Below are positions 23,043-33,975 of a DNA stretch of 64,000 nt, piece by piece. Origin of the DNA: Desmodesmus armatus (taxonomy: Eukaryota; Chlorophyta; Chlorophyceae; Sphaeropleales; Scenedesmaceae). The translations under genes were made by a program, and so were the position numbers. A model generated the notes under the pieces. The model worked only from the letters and a program-made list of their open reading frames with translations, made no database searches and was not told the DNA's origin. Numbering within the stretch: the stretch's first letter is position 1; each line of letters opens with the position of its first letter. Where the stretch lies: assembly GCA_007449985.2 (NCBI GenBank), contig VIIQ02000136.1:124001-188000 (forward strand). Direction: 5' to 3'.

Positions 23043-25573
23043 GCCAGTTTCGTTCAGATGGACTGTGCCGGCTTGAGCGCTGTTGACAACTTGCTGCTCT
23101 GTCTGGGAGCCATGAAGGTGAGCAAGGGAGAGGGCCCAAATACCTATGGTTGGAGCTATTGGGCTCACATTTAACCAGTAGCTAGATGATGCGGCTACAG
23201 AAGCACACTCTGTTCTTTCTTGCTTTCTTCCATAGTGGACATGCCAGAGTCTGCTCGCCGATCAGGATGTAAGTGAGGCATGCTGCTGGCAGTACAGGCG
23301 TGCCTGCCTTCACATGGGCCCTTGCTGACACATGTCAGCCTGATCGTAAGGATGCTCTGCAGCGGTTGCTCAAGCATTGAGCGCTGTACTATATGATATG
23401 ATGCACGAGTGTGGAAGCTCTCCGTGCATTGGGTGACTATAGGCAGCAGCATTGTGCTGTACTCACCGTTGAGCGCCTTCTGCGACCTGGTGTCAAGCCA
23501 AATAGAACATCACTACCACATGTTGCACTTTGCATGTGGTAGCTGCCGGAGCTGCACCAAAAGTTTCTCTAGAAGCCTTAGGCAGTTGCTGGCAGTGTCG
23601 TTGGCCTTACAGCCCCCCTCGCCGAGTTAAACTGTGCTGCATCCCCCCCCCCCCCCCCACACACACACACACGCATATGCAGGTGAACTGGACAGGTCTG
23701 GCTGGCAGGGGTGCCAGTGTGATGCTGCTGCTCGAGGTGCTGGCAAGGAGGGTGCTGCCACACCATGTGTCATGCATCGAGCTCACAGGGGCGGGCCACA
23801 GAACCATGTGCAGCAGCGGAGCCGAGCGCCTGTTGTCAACAATCGACCACATCATGTCGGAGTACTACGGCTTCCCAGAAGCACTGCTCGCTGCTACGGC
23901 ATTCCAGCCACAGCAGCTGCTGCCTCGCTTGCTTGCGCTCGTCGCAAGTATGCACAAGCTGTCGCGCGGCCAGCACCCAGGTCTCGGCCCGTTGGGCGCT
24001 TCTTGGGCCCCAGCGGTTGCTGCAAGGCGCATGATTACGATCTTGTACGAGGCAGGCGTCCCGGAAGGCATCGGTCGCGACCTGCGCACCTGGCGACACA
24101 TGCTGGCTCCGTACGTGGTCATCATCGGACGCTACTGCTGGGAGATCGGCCGTTGGCTGCAGCAGTGGCAGCAGGATGGTCTGCTGCGCATGCAGCAGCC
24201 CATTCAGAATTCATTCGCATTCAGGAACTCAGACCTGGCCATGGGAGATGTCACCGAGCTACGGCAGGTCGATCGGGTGATCGAGGTGCTGCAGAAGGCC
24301 GACTGGCTTGTCAACGCTTCCATGGACAAAGGCAGTGCATGCTTGGACAAGGTCCAAGCATTGTGGGACAGCTGCAGCAGCACAAGCAGCAGCAGCAGCA
24401 ACAGCGGTACCAACGCAGACGGCGGCAGCAGCAGCAGCAGCAGCAGCACGGGGGGCCTGGCTGGCTTTGCAGCTGCAGACTTTGTCAGCAAGTGGCAGCA
24501 CTGGCACTCTGCTGCTGGTCAGCAGCAGGTGCCAACATATGGCAGCCTTACCGCAGAGGTTGACAAGCTGCTCCACGTGACAATGCCTGCCTTGGTTCAG
24601 CAGTGCATGTCATTGGCGCTGCTAACCGAGGGGCGCCTGTCAGCCATTGAGTATGGTGGACTGCACCTGCCCACCAGCGGCAGCACCGGCACCAGCAGCA
24701 CAGGTGCTGACAAGCAGTTCGCAGACGCAGTAAGGTACAAAGTCAAGGACTGGGCTGCAGCCAAGCGGCGGGTCAGCAGAGCTATGAATGTGCGCGACAC
24801 CATGCACGGCTGCCTCCAATTGTTTGATGGGTTCGACGAGCTTGGCAGGCAGCTACAGGAGGCCGGTGCCGCACTGTGTGCCAAGCTGCCGCTGCCGTGG
24901 CTGTGCAACAACCCAGACTGCATGGCAATGGAGGGAGCCAGTGAGCTGCAGCTGATTGGCGGCAGCAGCTGCGTCTGTGGGGGCTGCAAGGTGGCGAGGT
25001 AAGGGCGCAAGCTGGTGCTGGGTATGCGGTGAGACTGTGCAGTGTTGCTTGGGGAGGCGGGTGCAGTACCGGCGATGCAAGGAAGTCAGACGTCTGATGT
25101 TAGGCATCCTGCAGCATATGCTGATAGCACACATATGCAGGCTCTTCTACAAGTCAGCCTGGGGCTCATGATGTAGGCAAAACCATCACACCGGTAACCA
25201 ACAGACAGAGAACAAACAGCTCATCGTCGAGTAGCCCAACAACTGTGACTTGAAAGTCGCTTTCCTGACCTGAGGGCCTCTCTTATAATAAGATTATGAG
25301 TTGGCCATTCGATCTGCTGCACACGTTTTGCATTGTTGGTGTGTCCTGCTGCCTCGCGTGTGTGGTTGTCGCAGGTACTGTGGTACTGGGTGCCAGGCAG
25401 CTCACTGGAACCGGCACAAGCATATTTGCAGGGATTTGGCACCACATGCAGCTCAAGGGCCAGCAGCAGCAGCAGCAGCAGCAGCAGCCGCAGCCGCAGC
25501 AGCAGCAGCAGCCGCAGCAGCAGCCGCAGCAGCAGCAACAGCAGCGCCGCATGCAGAACTGAACGGCAGCTAG
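20556..25573 (+). CDS. MYND-type zinc finger protein
   Basis: Exons: 20556-21281, 21898-23117 (with an internal frame break), a 33-bp microexon 23236-23268 (WTCQSLLADQD), 23683-24998 and 25375-25573. Junction phases agree throughout. Most of the roughly 900 residues are helical, Leu/Ala/Gln-rich sequence with poly-Gln and poly-Ser insertions. The C-terminus is a MYND finger split by the last intron: CNNPDC, then CVCGGC, then YCGTGCQ and HWNRHKHIC, giving the expected Cys/His ligands for two zinc ions. MYND fingers mediate protein-protein contacts, and large families with this layout, a long variable N-terminus and a C-terminal CNNP-type finger, are typical of Chlamydomonadales; partners are unknown. 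A poly-Ala tail of about 25 residues follows the finger. Exon 2 starts in the frame reading AAHQVAIAQAHALENCSHL but must shift by one base before the 22047 stop to enter the long frame from TPAALMGTTS. Confidence 0.85.
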
Positions 25574-27665
25574 GACAACCTCAAGGCAGCAGATCACCTG
25601 CTGCTTGCCACAGTGTGACCAACACTGTGGCTGTAGGGAGTTGAGCAGCTGATGGGTGTCAGATGCAGTTCCCCATACCTGGCTGATGCAATGCTCTGGG
25701 TTCATGTATGCTTTCTGTGACACTGATGCCCCATAAGCCGTTATTTGAGGTAGCAAAAGTGTACCAGTTGCGACAAGTGCTGTGTTACACAATTAGGCCA
25801 ACCTGGCGCAACAGATATGCTCCTCAGGCCTGAGGTGCTGTGTCTCACATCAGGATCTGCCATGGAACTCCTGTTCTTGGGGCTATTTGGAATCATGTGT
25901 TGGTGGCAGTGAGTGCTTGTTAGCCTGACAAGTCAGCCTGTCAATGGTTGACCTTGGCATGACTCAAGCCACTGACTGGTGATCAGTACTGTCAATGCAT
26001 CGACTGTGCAATCACCTGAGCGCCGCAAGGTGCGGTTGGCAGCCTGCTATTGTGTCCAGTGTTGCTAAGGTGTCATTGTGGCAGCAGCATGTAGGCTGCC
26101 TGCTCCATTACCTAGCCTGATCTTGATCAGCAAATCATTGTGGCAGCAGCATGTAGGCTGGCACAAAGGGAACTGCGCTGCAGTGTACCTTGTGCACTTA
26201 CATGCTGCTGGCAATCAACAAGTCACCACTGGTTCATGGTGAACTGGACACATGGCCCATGTGGTACCAGTAATAAAACAAGCGACACTGTCAATGCATC
26301 ATGCACGTGCATGATGCATTGGGCCCACGCATAATTCAGGACCATTAGGCGCTGCGCGGGCTGCATCACAAGTGACACTATGCATGTCAACAAATGTACA
26401 GAGCTGTACTTGCATCACCCGGTGGCAAGAGTCCTGCTCTGACTGCTACTTGAATGGCACTGCCACCTGGATACTCAAAGCATCAACGTGATGCTCAGTC
26501 GACCTGACAACTTGCTGAACAAATGGTTTGGAACACATGGCCCACCGGGTGCACTGCATCAGGTTGATCACTCTGGTGCATGATGAGCAACTCAGAAAGT
26601 TAGGGGAGTTAGGGGAGTTAGCTGCACAGAACACACAGGAGGTGCACCTGTGAGGGCCAGGGGTCCCCCAGGCTTCGCCGTGGGTTGTATGTAAGGTTGT
26701 ATGTGGCACTGTCATTGACTGGTGGGCTTGGCAGCAAGCTGTTCACTGTGAACCTGGGCTGCGAGTCAACACGTGGGTAAGGATACGTAGAGGGCTCAAT
26801 CCTGTGTGCATAGACAGCAGCAGTGTCACCAGCCAGAATACAAGCCTATAGACCCTTCTATTGTGCTACGATCACCTATAGGAGCAACAACAGCGGGGGG
26901 GGGGGGGTGCAAACACTACCAGCGATTGCGCCGCATGCCTTGCTGTGTGGGCAGTTGCCACTGGTTGAGACAGTAGTGGGTGGAGCCTGCGTCCAAAAAA
27001 AGGCGGGAAATAACCCTTGCGACATGCCAATGCTAACTCCCTGCGCATGCCTTGCCACTAACTGCCACAAACTCCCAACTTCCCTGGTTTAGGCGGGTTT
27101 CCCTTGAAATTTAACTCCCAACTCCCACCGATATCTGCCCTTTTTTGGAAATATTTGGAAGTTAGTGGGAGTTAGTATACCAATAGCCTTGCGAGATTGA
27201 TTACACTTTATCTGTCATTTTATATTCACTAACTCCCACCATTTACCCCTCTGCCCCAAGGGTTGGGACAGGGAGTTAGGGGAGTCAGCGCCCCCTTGGT
27301 TGGACAACCCACAGATTTCGCAAGGTTTGAGGGGTTGGCCTGAGTCGTGCAAAGTGTGCACAATTGCTGGCCTTCATGCATGGCCGAGCTGACCATCAGT
27401 GTTTTTTGGCAAGCAGCATCGCTGAGCAGGGTGTGCTCACACTGTTACTCACAGCCGAAGTGGAGTGACAGCCTGGCAACTTCAAGCATATGCAATGGAC
27501 TGTTATAGCGTCCTGGATTGTGGCTCGATTTTTGTGTCACCACAAGCCTGTCCCAAGCAGTCCATCACCCTCCAACTCATCAGCCTCATGCCTCAGCAGC
27601 AGAGCAATCACTGACACTAGGCCAGCACTCTGCCCAGTGGGCTCACAATAAACAAGATCAGTACC
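25574..27665. other. Intergenic region with dispersed repeat copy B
   Basis: No supported coding gene. It includes copy B of the dispersed repeat (26135-26516), short GTTAGGGGA tandem units at about 26598-26620, an 11-base G run near 26896, and an inverted pair of ACTCCCA/TGGGAGTTAGT motifs at about 27108-27240 that could be a small hairpin or an old mobile-element end. A TTTTGGAAAT-type AT-rich patch lies at about 27145. Confidence 0.5.
26135..26516. repeat. Dispersed repeat family, copy B
   Basis: Reverse-complement match to 3909-4265, with shared blocks TGGTTCATGGTGAACTGGAC, ATGGCCCATGTGGTACCAGT and GCATAATTCAGGACCATTAG. A local palindrome, GCATCATGCACGTGCATGATGC, sits in the middle and is absent from copy A. 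Confidence 0.75.
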
Positions 27666-29543
27666 ATGTCGACACTGCCTGTGGCACTGCGTGTCAAACG
27701 TCGTCGGGACTGTGCTGAATCCATTCCTGGCGAGATCATTCTCGAGACCAGCAGCAGACCACAGGATGCTCTTGCAGCAAGCCTCCAACACACACTGGCT
27801 GTCAGTCAGAGCTCAGCAGGCACCTCAGCCGCTCCAGAGGGCCCTGAGAGAAAGCGGTGTCGGTTTGTGCTGGTGCCTGGCCATGCTGCTGCTGCTGAGG
27901 CTGCAGACGTTTCCACCGAAGCAGCTGAGGCAGGCAAGCAGCAGGGTCTGGCCGATGGACCAGTCCTGGAGTTGTGGCACACTTCGGGGCTGTCTGCATC
28001 AGCCTCAAGCGCCGCGAACCGCCGTCCGGACCCTGTCAGCGGACAGCTGCAGGAGGATGCTGCTCATGCCGGTGGCGTCTATGCAGCCATGGTGCAGCAG
28101 TACCTTTCAGAGCAGCAGCACCAGCAGCATCCCGCAGCAGCAGAGCCCACACAGCACCGCACATACCAGCGGCCAACCACTAGGCGCCACCAGCACGGCA
28201 GCAGCACAACTCAGGCTGGCCAGCAGCCCAGTCCAGCACACCAGCAGCACCTGCCAGCATACATGACGAAGGGCATGCTCAAGCAGTATGGTCTATGGCC
28301 AGCCAAGCAGCAGGCGCCTCAGCACGGCCTCAGCCAGCAGCAGCAAGTGGGTCCTGCAGCGACAACAGGCCGTGCTGGAGCAGTAGACACCCGGGTCCCT
28401 CCCGTGGCCACGCATGCTGCTGATGCCGATGAGGACGTCAGCATGGATGAAGAGTACACTTACGATGTCTATGTTGCAGCGGAGCCTGGCAGCAGCACTG
28501 CAGGACAGCCGCATGCCAGCACAAGCCCCAGCAGCAGCCAGCAGGGCGATGGTGCTGACTTAGGAGCTGCAGGAGAGCTGCCTGTCATCCAGGTAGGTCG
28601 CTGCTGTGCTGTTGTGCCACTCCTCTGGTGTAGCAGCAGCAGCACCATGACAGTTGGAGTCTTGGCTGTCCTATCCTGTCCCATGACTGGATAGGAATTT
28701 GCTTGCAGCACTGGAACAACGGCAGCAGGGTGTTAGATGGGTAGGCTGCAGTATGTTTGACAGCAGGCGCCCTCTCCGCAAGAGCTGCAGGTGCTTTGCT
28801 GAATACATCACAGTGCCAACATGCCCTTGCTCAGCCTGGTAGCTGCACGCGCACTCATGTGTCTGATAATGACTGCATCACAATGCACCTGTCTGCTGTC
28901 GGTCGGGGCTGCTGCTTGCCTGCATGCAAGTGTGGGAGGATGAGCTCTTGCAGCTGCATGGAAATGCAAGCAGCAACCCCATATACACCACACCGTATCT
29001 GGTCGCTTTCATATTCACACCAGCTTGCCTGCTGTCTACCGCATGCTGCTTGCATGCTCGTAGGTGTGGGAGGACGAGCTCTTGCAGCTGCATGAGGACT
29101 GGACCCTAGGCCTGCAGGATTCCTCAACAGGGGTGGACAGCGAAGACAGCAACGCAGAGGACTACTTTGCAAACGACTACCCAGATGAGGACGATCACAG
29201 CCTGCACGGCAGCAGCACGGAGGGGGAGGAGGCAGGAGATGACGAGGGAACAGGGCGAGCCTCTGCATTCGGCACAGCTGCTGGCAGCATTTACGGGTGC
29301 TATGAGAAGGGCGTGCGGCGGGGGCGCGCGGCGGGGGCGGAAGCAGCGGGTGGGTATGATTCAGACGGGTCGTTTGCGTTGGAGGAGTATGAGAGCAGCG
29401 GGGAGGAGCAGGAGGGGGAGCGGGAGGACGTGGGGCCTGCCTGGCTGCGGAAGCACTGTGCGGGGTATGGTGGCGGTGACGGGGGTGGGCAGGCTTGGAG
29501 GTCTGTGCTGGCGCAGCAGTTTGCACCTGGGCCGCCACGATGA
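27666..29543 (+). CDS. IWR1: IWR1 / SLC7A6OS, RNA polymerase II nuclear import factor
   Basis: Two exons: 27666-28592 (donor CCAG|GTAGGT) and 29064-29543 (acceptor GCTCGTAG|G), phase 0, giving 468 residues. The N-terminus MSTLPVALRVKRRR matches the LRVKRKR opening of IWR1/SLC7A6OS proteins. A YTYDVYVA segment precedes the exon junction, and exon 2 holds the family signature DSEDSNAEDYFANDYPDEDD, followed by an acidic tail. In yeast and animals IWR1 binds RNA polymerase II between its two large subunits and uses an N-terminal nuclear localisation signal to carry the assembled enzyme into the nucleus. The algal protein is longer than usual because of Gln/His/Ala-rich filler in exon 1. A decoy copy of the exon 2 start lies in the intron at about 28911-28970. 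A TGTAA motif lies 50 bp after the stop. Confidence 0.9.
28905..29095 (+). repeat. Copied start of IWR1 exon 2 inside its upstream intron
   Basis: The true exon 2 start GTGTGGGAGGACGAGCTCTT (29064 on) is preceded by a copy at 28938-28970, GTGTGGGAGGATGAGCTCTT, with matching intron sequence CTGCTTGCCTGCATGC before both. In the copy the acceptor TAG|G has become AAG|T, so it is probably inactive. Spacing is about 125 bp. Confidence 0.85.
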
Positions 29544-30290
29544 GAGGCGTGCTGGTGTTTGATTTACCCTTGTATGCCATTACGTGTGCGCGTGTAAAGA
29601 ACGGGCAATGTCACAGTACAGCACTGGCGCCACGATGAGAGGCTTGCTGGTGATTGGTTACCCTTGTATGTGGAGGGACAGGCCTGGCCGCCAGATTGGG
29701 AGGCGCTCGAAGGGAGTGTATGGTCACTGGTGCATGATGTGACTGTTGTGTGGTGCTGGAGGCAGGCGCGTGCACACTCCAGGGGAGCCAGTGAGGCTCG
29801 TGGGGTACCAGTGTCATTGCGTGCACGCGTGTAAGGACGGCACATGTCACAGTACAGCAATGGCGCAGCAGCAGACAGCGCGCGGGCCACTACATTGGTG
29901 GGCTTGCTGTGTGGTTATGTGTTGTCCGTCGAAGGATGGGCCTGGTCGCCAGGTTGCGCAAATGGGCTGTAGTGTTACTGCTACACCATTGTGACTGTTG
30001 CGTGGTGCAGGACAGGCCTTTCCACAATTCTGGGGTAGCCAGCAAGCCTCATGAGGTACCAGTGTCATTGTGTGCGCGTTTGATTTAGGCACATGTCACA
30101 GTATGGTGCTGGCGGCCGGTCTGCTACTTTGCTAGGCTTGTTGTGTCGCAATGCGCTGGCCCTTATAGGTCTGTCGATTGACAGCTCAGCACACCTGAGA
30201 ACGATCAAGCGCGCCTTGCGGTGCAGCAGTGTCATTGTATGCACCTGAGTAAAGCAGATGTGTGTGGCAGTGCAGCGCTGGCGCAGCGCG
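29544..30290. repeat. Diverged tandem copies of the IWR1 3' flank
   Basis: A unit containing GTGTCATTG(C/T)GTGC...GCACATGTCACAGTA...CTGGCG recurs at about 29572-29632, 29803-29868, 30053-30118 and, most diverged, 30221-30287. CCACGATGAGAGGC(G/T)TGCTGGTG, which includes the IWR1 stop codon region, is itself repeated at about 29531 and 29630. The 3' end of the gene has therefore been tandemly duplicated in the same way as internal exon edges elsewhere in the window. Confidence 0.7.
29593..29597 (+). terminator. Probable polyadenylation signal TGTAA for IWR1
   Basis: TGTAA, the usual poly(A) signal in chlorophyte algae, occurs 50 bp after the IWR1 stop codon. A second TGTAA lies in a duplicated 3'-flank unit near 29829. 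Position and motif fit, but the five-base motif is weak evidence alone. Confidence 0.4.
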
Positions 30291-30687
30291 TTGGGTCAAT
30301 GCTGCAACGTCATGAAGTGCGCTGTGTGTTGATGGCCAGCAGTTGTTGTGTGCTGCCCCGCGGAGTGGGCCCACTCAACATTGGTGTGTCGCAGCTGTAT
30401 GAATCCTGGTGTTGGCGGCGTCTACACCAGTGGCGGGAGTGTTGATCAGCTGGGGAGTGTGCTGACCCTTTGTGCAAGTGCTGTGGTGTCCTGGTTGCAC
30501 AATCAGGCATGAGACTGTGGGAGATTGTGACTGACTGCAGGGTCCCTCTCCCAGACGAATGGCGATGCAGAGCACAGTGGGAGTCACGTTCAGTGTCACC
30601 TACGCTGGAGGTTGTGATATGTAGCTACGGTATAGGCTGCAGGATGTGGGATGCTCTGCGCTGTCCTCGGCAGCTGCAGGTTGTGAG

Positions 30688-30740
30688 CTGTTGTAGTAAG
30701 ATCGCAGAGGCTGAAGCTGCCGTGTCTGCCAACAAAAAGA
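30688..30740. repeat. Short dispersed repeat shared with 57.0 and 57.6 kb
   Basis: TGTTGTAGTAAGATCGCAGAGGCTGAAGCTG and the following CCGTGTCTGCCAACAAAAAGAAG recur in reverse complement at 57037-57091 and, shorter, at 57568-57606. The match is nearly exact over about 35 bp and then decays, as for a small mobile or recombination-spread element. Confidence 0.75.
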
Positions 30741-33289
30741 AGTAATCAGTATGGTTGTGAGCTGACAAGGAGGTGCTGTGAAGCACCTTGCATCGTGGCC
30801 TGCACTTTTGCCGGTCCAAGTTTGCACTCAAAGTGCTATCACGATCGGAGAGCGAGCTTGCACTCGGTGCTATTGCTAGTGGACAACAACGTGATCAGAG
30901 ACCGGAGTTCTAAACCCTGGTTGGGCCGGCTGCATCTTGAGGTTGAAGTTACACAGTAATTGTGCTGTAGTTCAGCAAGCATGCCAAGTGAACACTCGTG
31001 CACATCATCGTTCACATCATCGTTGAAACAGTCGGGGAGTCATTTTGCTTTGCTGGCCCGCTACAGCAGTGCCAGACTCCAAGCCACCTTGCTAGGGTCA
31101 AAAAGCACATGCAAGCCACCCAACCAGCCTAGTGTGTGTTCATGGTCAAGACACCAGGCAATGCCCTGCCAGCTGATCATACGCGCTGACCGTGTTGTGA
31201 CAACAAGAAGCAGACCCACTATCACCACTAGTTTGCAGCCACCACACAGAGTCTCAGAGATCAAACAGTCTGATCAGATCGATCACAAGTAGTATCGTGA
31301 TCAGTGTGCAAATCACATGCACACAAAACAACCTAAGGCTGCGTACAGCAAGTCTGCTGTCCGTCACCAATTGAAAGCCCAGCAGTCGGGCAGGAAGTGC
31401 TTGCACTGTGGCCTGCGCACAGCACATGCAATGTAGCCTCCATGGGCAAGCAACACTAGCACCAGAACCTGTGCGTGTGCCCCTAGCGCGAGCCTATGAA
31501 CAACACACACCTTGCAGATTTACGCATGCCGGTCTGCAGTCAGATCACGTCGGGTTCAGTGGATCAACCCTTCAGAACCCTGATCACAGCTGATGAACAA
31601 TAAGAGCCACGATATCATCAACCCCAGAACCCCTGATAAGAGCGATAAACGATCAATGCACAAAGCCACATACAGCATCTGAGTGTATCCCATGCAGCAT
31701 CTGTTGGTGCAGCTAGCTGGGCTGGCAGCACAGTGTAAACCCTAACCTTGGCATGTGTCTAACCGCTACCTGGCTTGTGACAAGCCTTGTACCCAGGGTG
31801 CAGGAGGAGCGCACAATCACACAGTGAGCACTGTGACTCACACAGCTGAGTGAGCAGCATCAGTGATGCTGGGCGACTTGCGAAAAGCGGCTCCAGTGCT
31901 TGCGGCAAGCCTGTGTGGAGACATGGAGACATCCCACATTGCTGCTCAGAGTAGCCTAGTTACGTCAACCAGGCGACGCACACCTTGTGGCCGCAAGAAG
32001 CAGTCCATCATTCTTGAGCCCACCATCCCTTCTGACGTGCAGCAGCGCGACGTGTTGTCATGCGCATTTGAGCGCACGATTGCAACCAGACACAAGGCGG
32101 GCCTTCCTGTAAAAGCTGTGTCAGGGCCCTGAGACGGTCTCCCACCATCTCATCACACCAACCGCCCGCCAGCTAGAAACAACAAAGCTGGCCTGAGTGC
32201 AGCAGCCATACACTGTTGGTGCACAACAAACAGCGTGGGTTTGTCGCGCACCCACGCATAAACCAACATGTGTCACACCACTGTTGTGCTGGTGTGCCGT
32301 GCACCAAAACAAACTCCTCCATGCAAGCTGCTATCACCATGCTAGCGCGGGTCTGGCGCGCACGTGAACAAAACACATGCAGTGCAGCAACACTACCTGC
32401 AGTGTGTTCATGACTCATCAGGCAGTGCACAGTCAGCATGCACGATCTTGTATGTACCCAGTAATATGGCACAAAGTTGTGCCGCTGCACGATATGCAGG
32501 CCTCTGCTGGAGTGCAGAGTGATCTGAGGGGGCTTCAAGGCGCATACACGTGAACACGGCACACACGCACAAGCCCATGTACACGCACACACAGACAGAG
32601 ACACAGAGGGACAACCCAACTACCCAGCTAGCAACGCTTGATCAAAGCACCATCTGTATCAGGATCTGTGTTGTTTCTTCCCGCCAGTGGGGCCAAAGTG
32701 CCCCGATCAATGCGCAAAGCGCTGGCTTGTTCATACGCACCATACACACACCAATCAAGGGCACACAGACCATGCCAAATCACCCGTCTTGCTCCCACTC
32801 AGCCACCCACACACGTTTCTGGTGTGGGCCCAGCTCCTACGTATCAGGGAGGGTATCATCCAGGCTAGCAGTTGTTTCCACCTAGCTAGGTAGTAGTAGC
32901 CTAGGCCTCGGAGACACATGCGCTGAGAATCCTACACTGTTTGAGGCCCTCATGACAACGCAAGCTCTGCACAGCGCACTGCAGCTATCGTACATACATA
33001 ACTACATGAACCTAGCGTGCGAAACAGCAGCAGCTTGTGCGCTGCCATGCCCCTTGGACACACTGCATTCTGTCTGTGACAGCAATGCAGACACTCCTAA
33101 GGTCTCCTCAGAGCCAACACACACCCAGTCTTGAGACCTTCCTCTTGAAAGCGGCCCCCCTGGCTGATAATGCAAAAAGCATGGCACTCTGACCCAAAAT
33201 CACAGGCCGCCTGTCATCACCTAGCTCTGGCAACAGACAACACGCAACCCCAACCGACCCGACTGCCATTCCCCACTGCGAGACTGTTT

Positions 33290-33420
33290 CCCCTGTCCCA
33301 AAGACACGCCCAATCCCAAAGTCCACTCCCAATGCCAAAGCCACTCCCGACGCCGAAGCCAATCACGATGCCAAAACCGAAACCCCTACACCAAAAACAC
33401 GCCCTGTTTCGCAGCCACAC
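33290..33420. repeat. Degenerate 15-20 bp minisatellite
   Basis: Imperfect units built on CCCAAAGCC / GCCAAAACC / CCCAATGCC are strung together over about 130 bp just outside the 3' end of the B3 gene. On the minus strand they read as a Gly/Phe/Ile repeat, but no splice signals or start support translation. Confidence 0.55.
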
Positions 33421-33474
33421 TCCACGAGTGACCACGCCCACAGCTCAGCTGTAATGTTCAACTGTATGTGCCAG

Positions 33475-33724
33475 CTAGTTTTTGGCGCCCTGCAGCAGCA
33501 GCATCAGACCTGAAGCAGCAGACAGCTCGTCGGCCGATTGGCGAGCAGCAGTGGCAGACACCGCTACTGCTGCCGGTGCTGCCGCTGCCACCTGCTTGGG
33601 TGCCACCCCCGCCCCCGCTGCTGCTCCTGCTGCTGCTGGCGCCTCCCGTCCTGCTGCTCGCCCAGCCTCGGCACTGGCAGCGCCAGTGCCCTCAGAAGCC
33701 GCACCCTTAGCAGCCGCCGCCGCT

Positions 33725-33785
<61 letters not shown>

Positions 33786-33943
33786 TTCCAGGTCGGCCCG
33801 CCACTGTGAACACTCCTGCCGTCAGGGCCCGCATGCTGCCCCCACCCCCACTGAACTTACTCGACGCAACACCCCCACCCAGGACCCTCCCACTGCCTGG
33901 AGTTGCTACTGCTGCTGCTGCTGCTGGAGGTACCACCACGGTT

Positions 33944-33975
<32 letters not shown>

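Larger units (their letters stand above)
30291..33474. other. Gene-poor region between convergent IWR1 and B3 genes
   Basis: I find no supported gene. Open frames are short and Thr/His/Pro-rich. The stretch holds a dispersed repeat copy at 30688-30740, C(A/C)CA-rich sequence at about 32560-32830, and a degenerate Pro/Lys-type minisatellite at 33290-33420. Short telomere-like AAACCCTAACC occurs at 31737. Confidence 0.45.

Noticed and set aside
25050..25115. A second MYND-like Cys segment (YRRCKEVRR) as an alternative last exon
   Set aside because: It has an acceptor-like TGCAG but lacks the second Cys and the HWNRH motif and is not similar at the DNA level to the true exon.
20556..25573. Exon-edge copies in the MYND gene
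   Set aside because: I looked in its introns and found no clear copy of an exon edge, so this gene is not counted among the affected ones.
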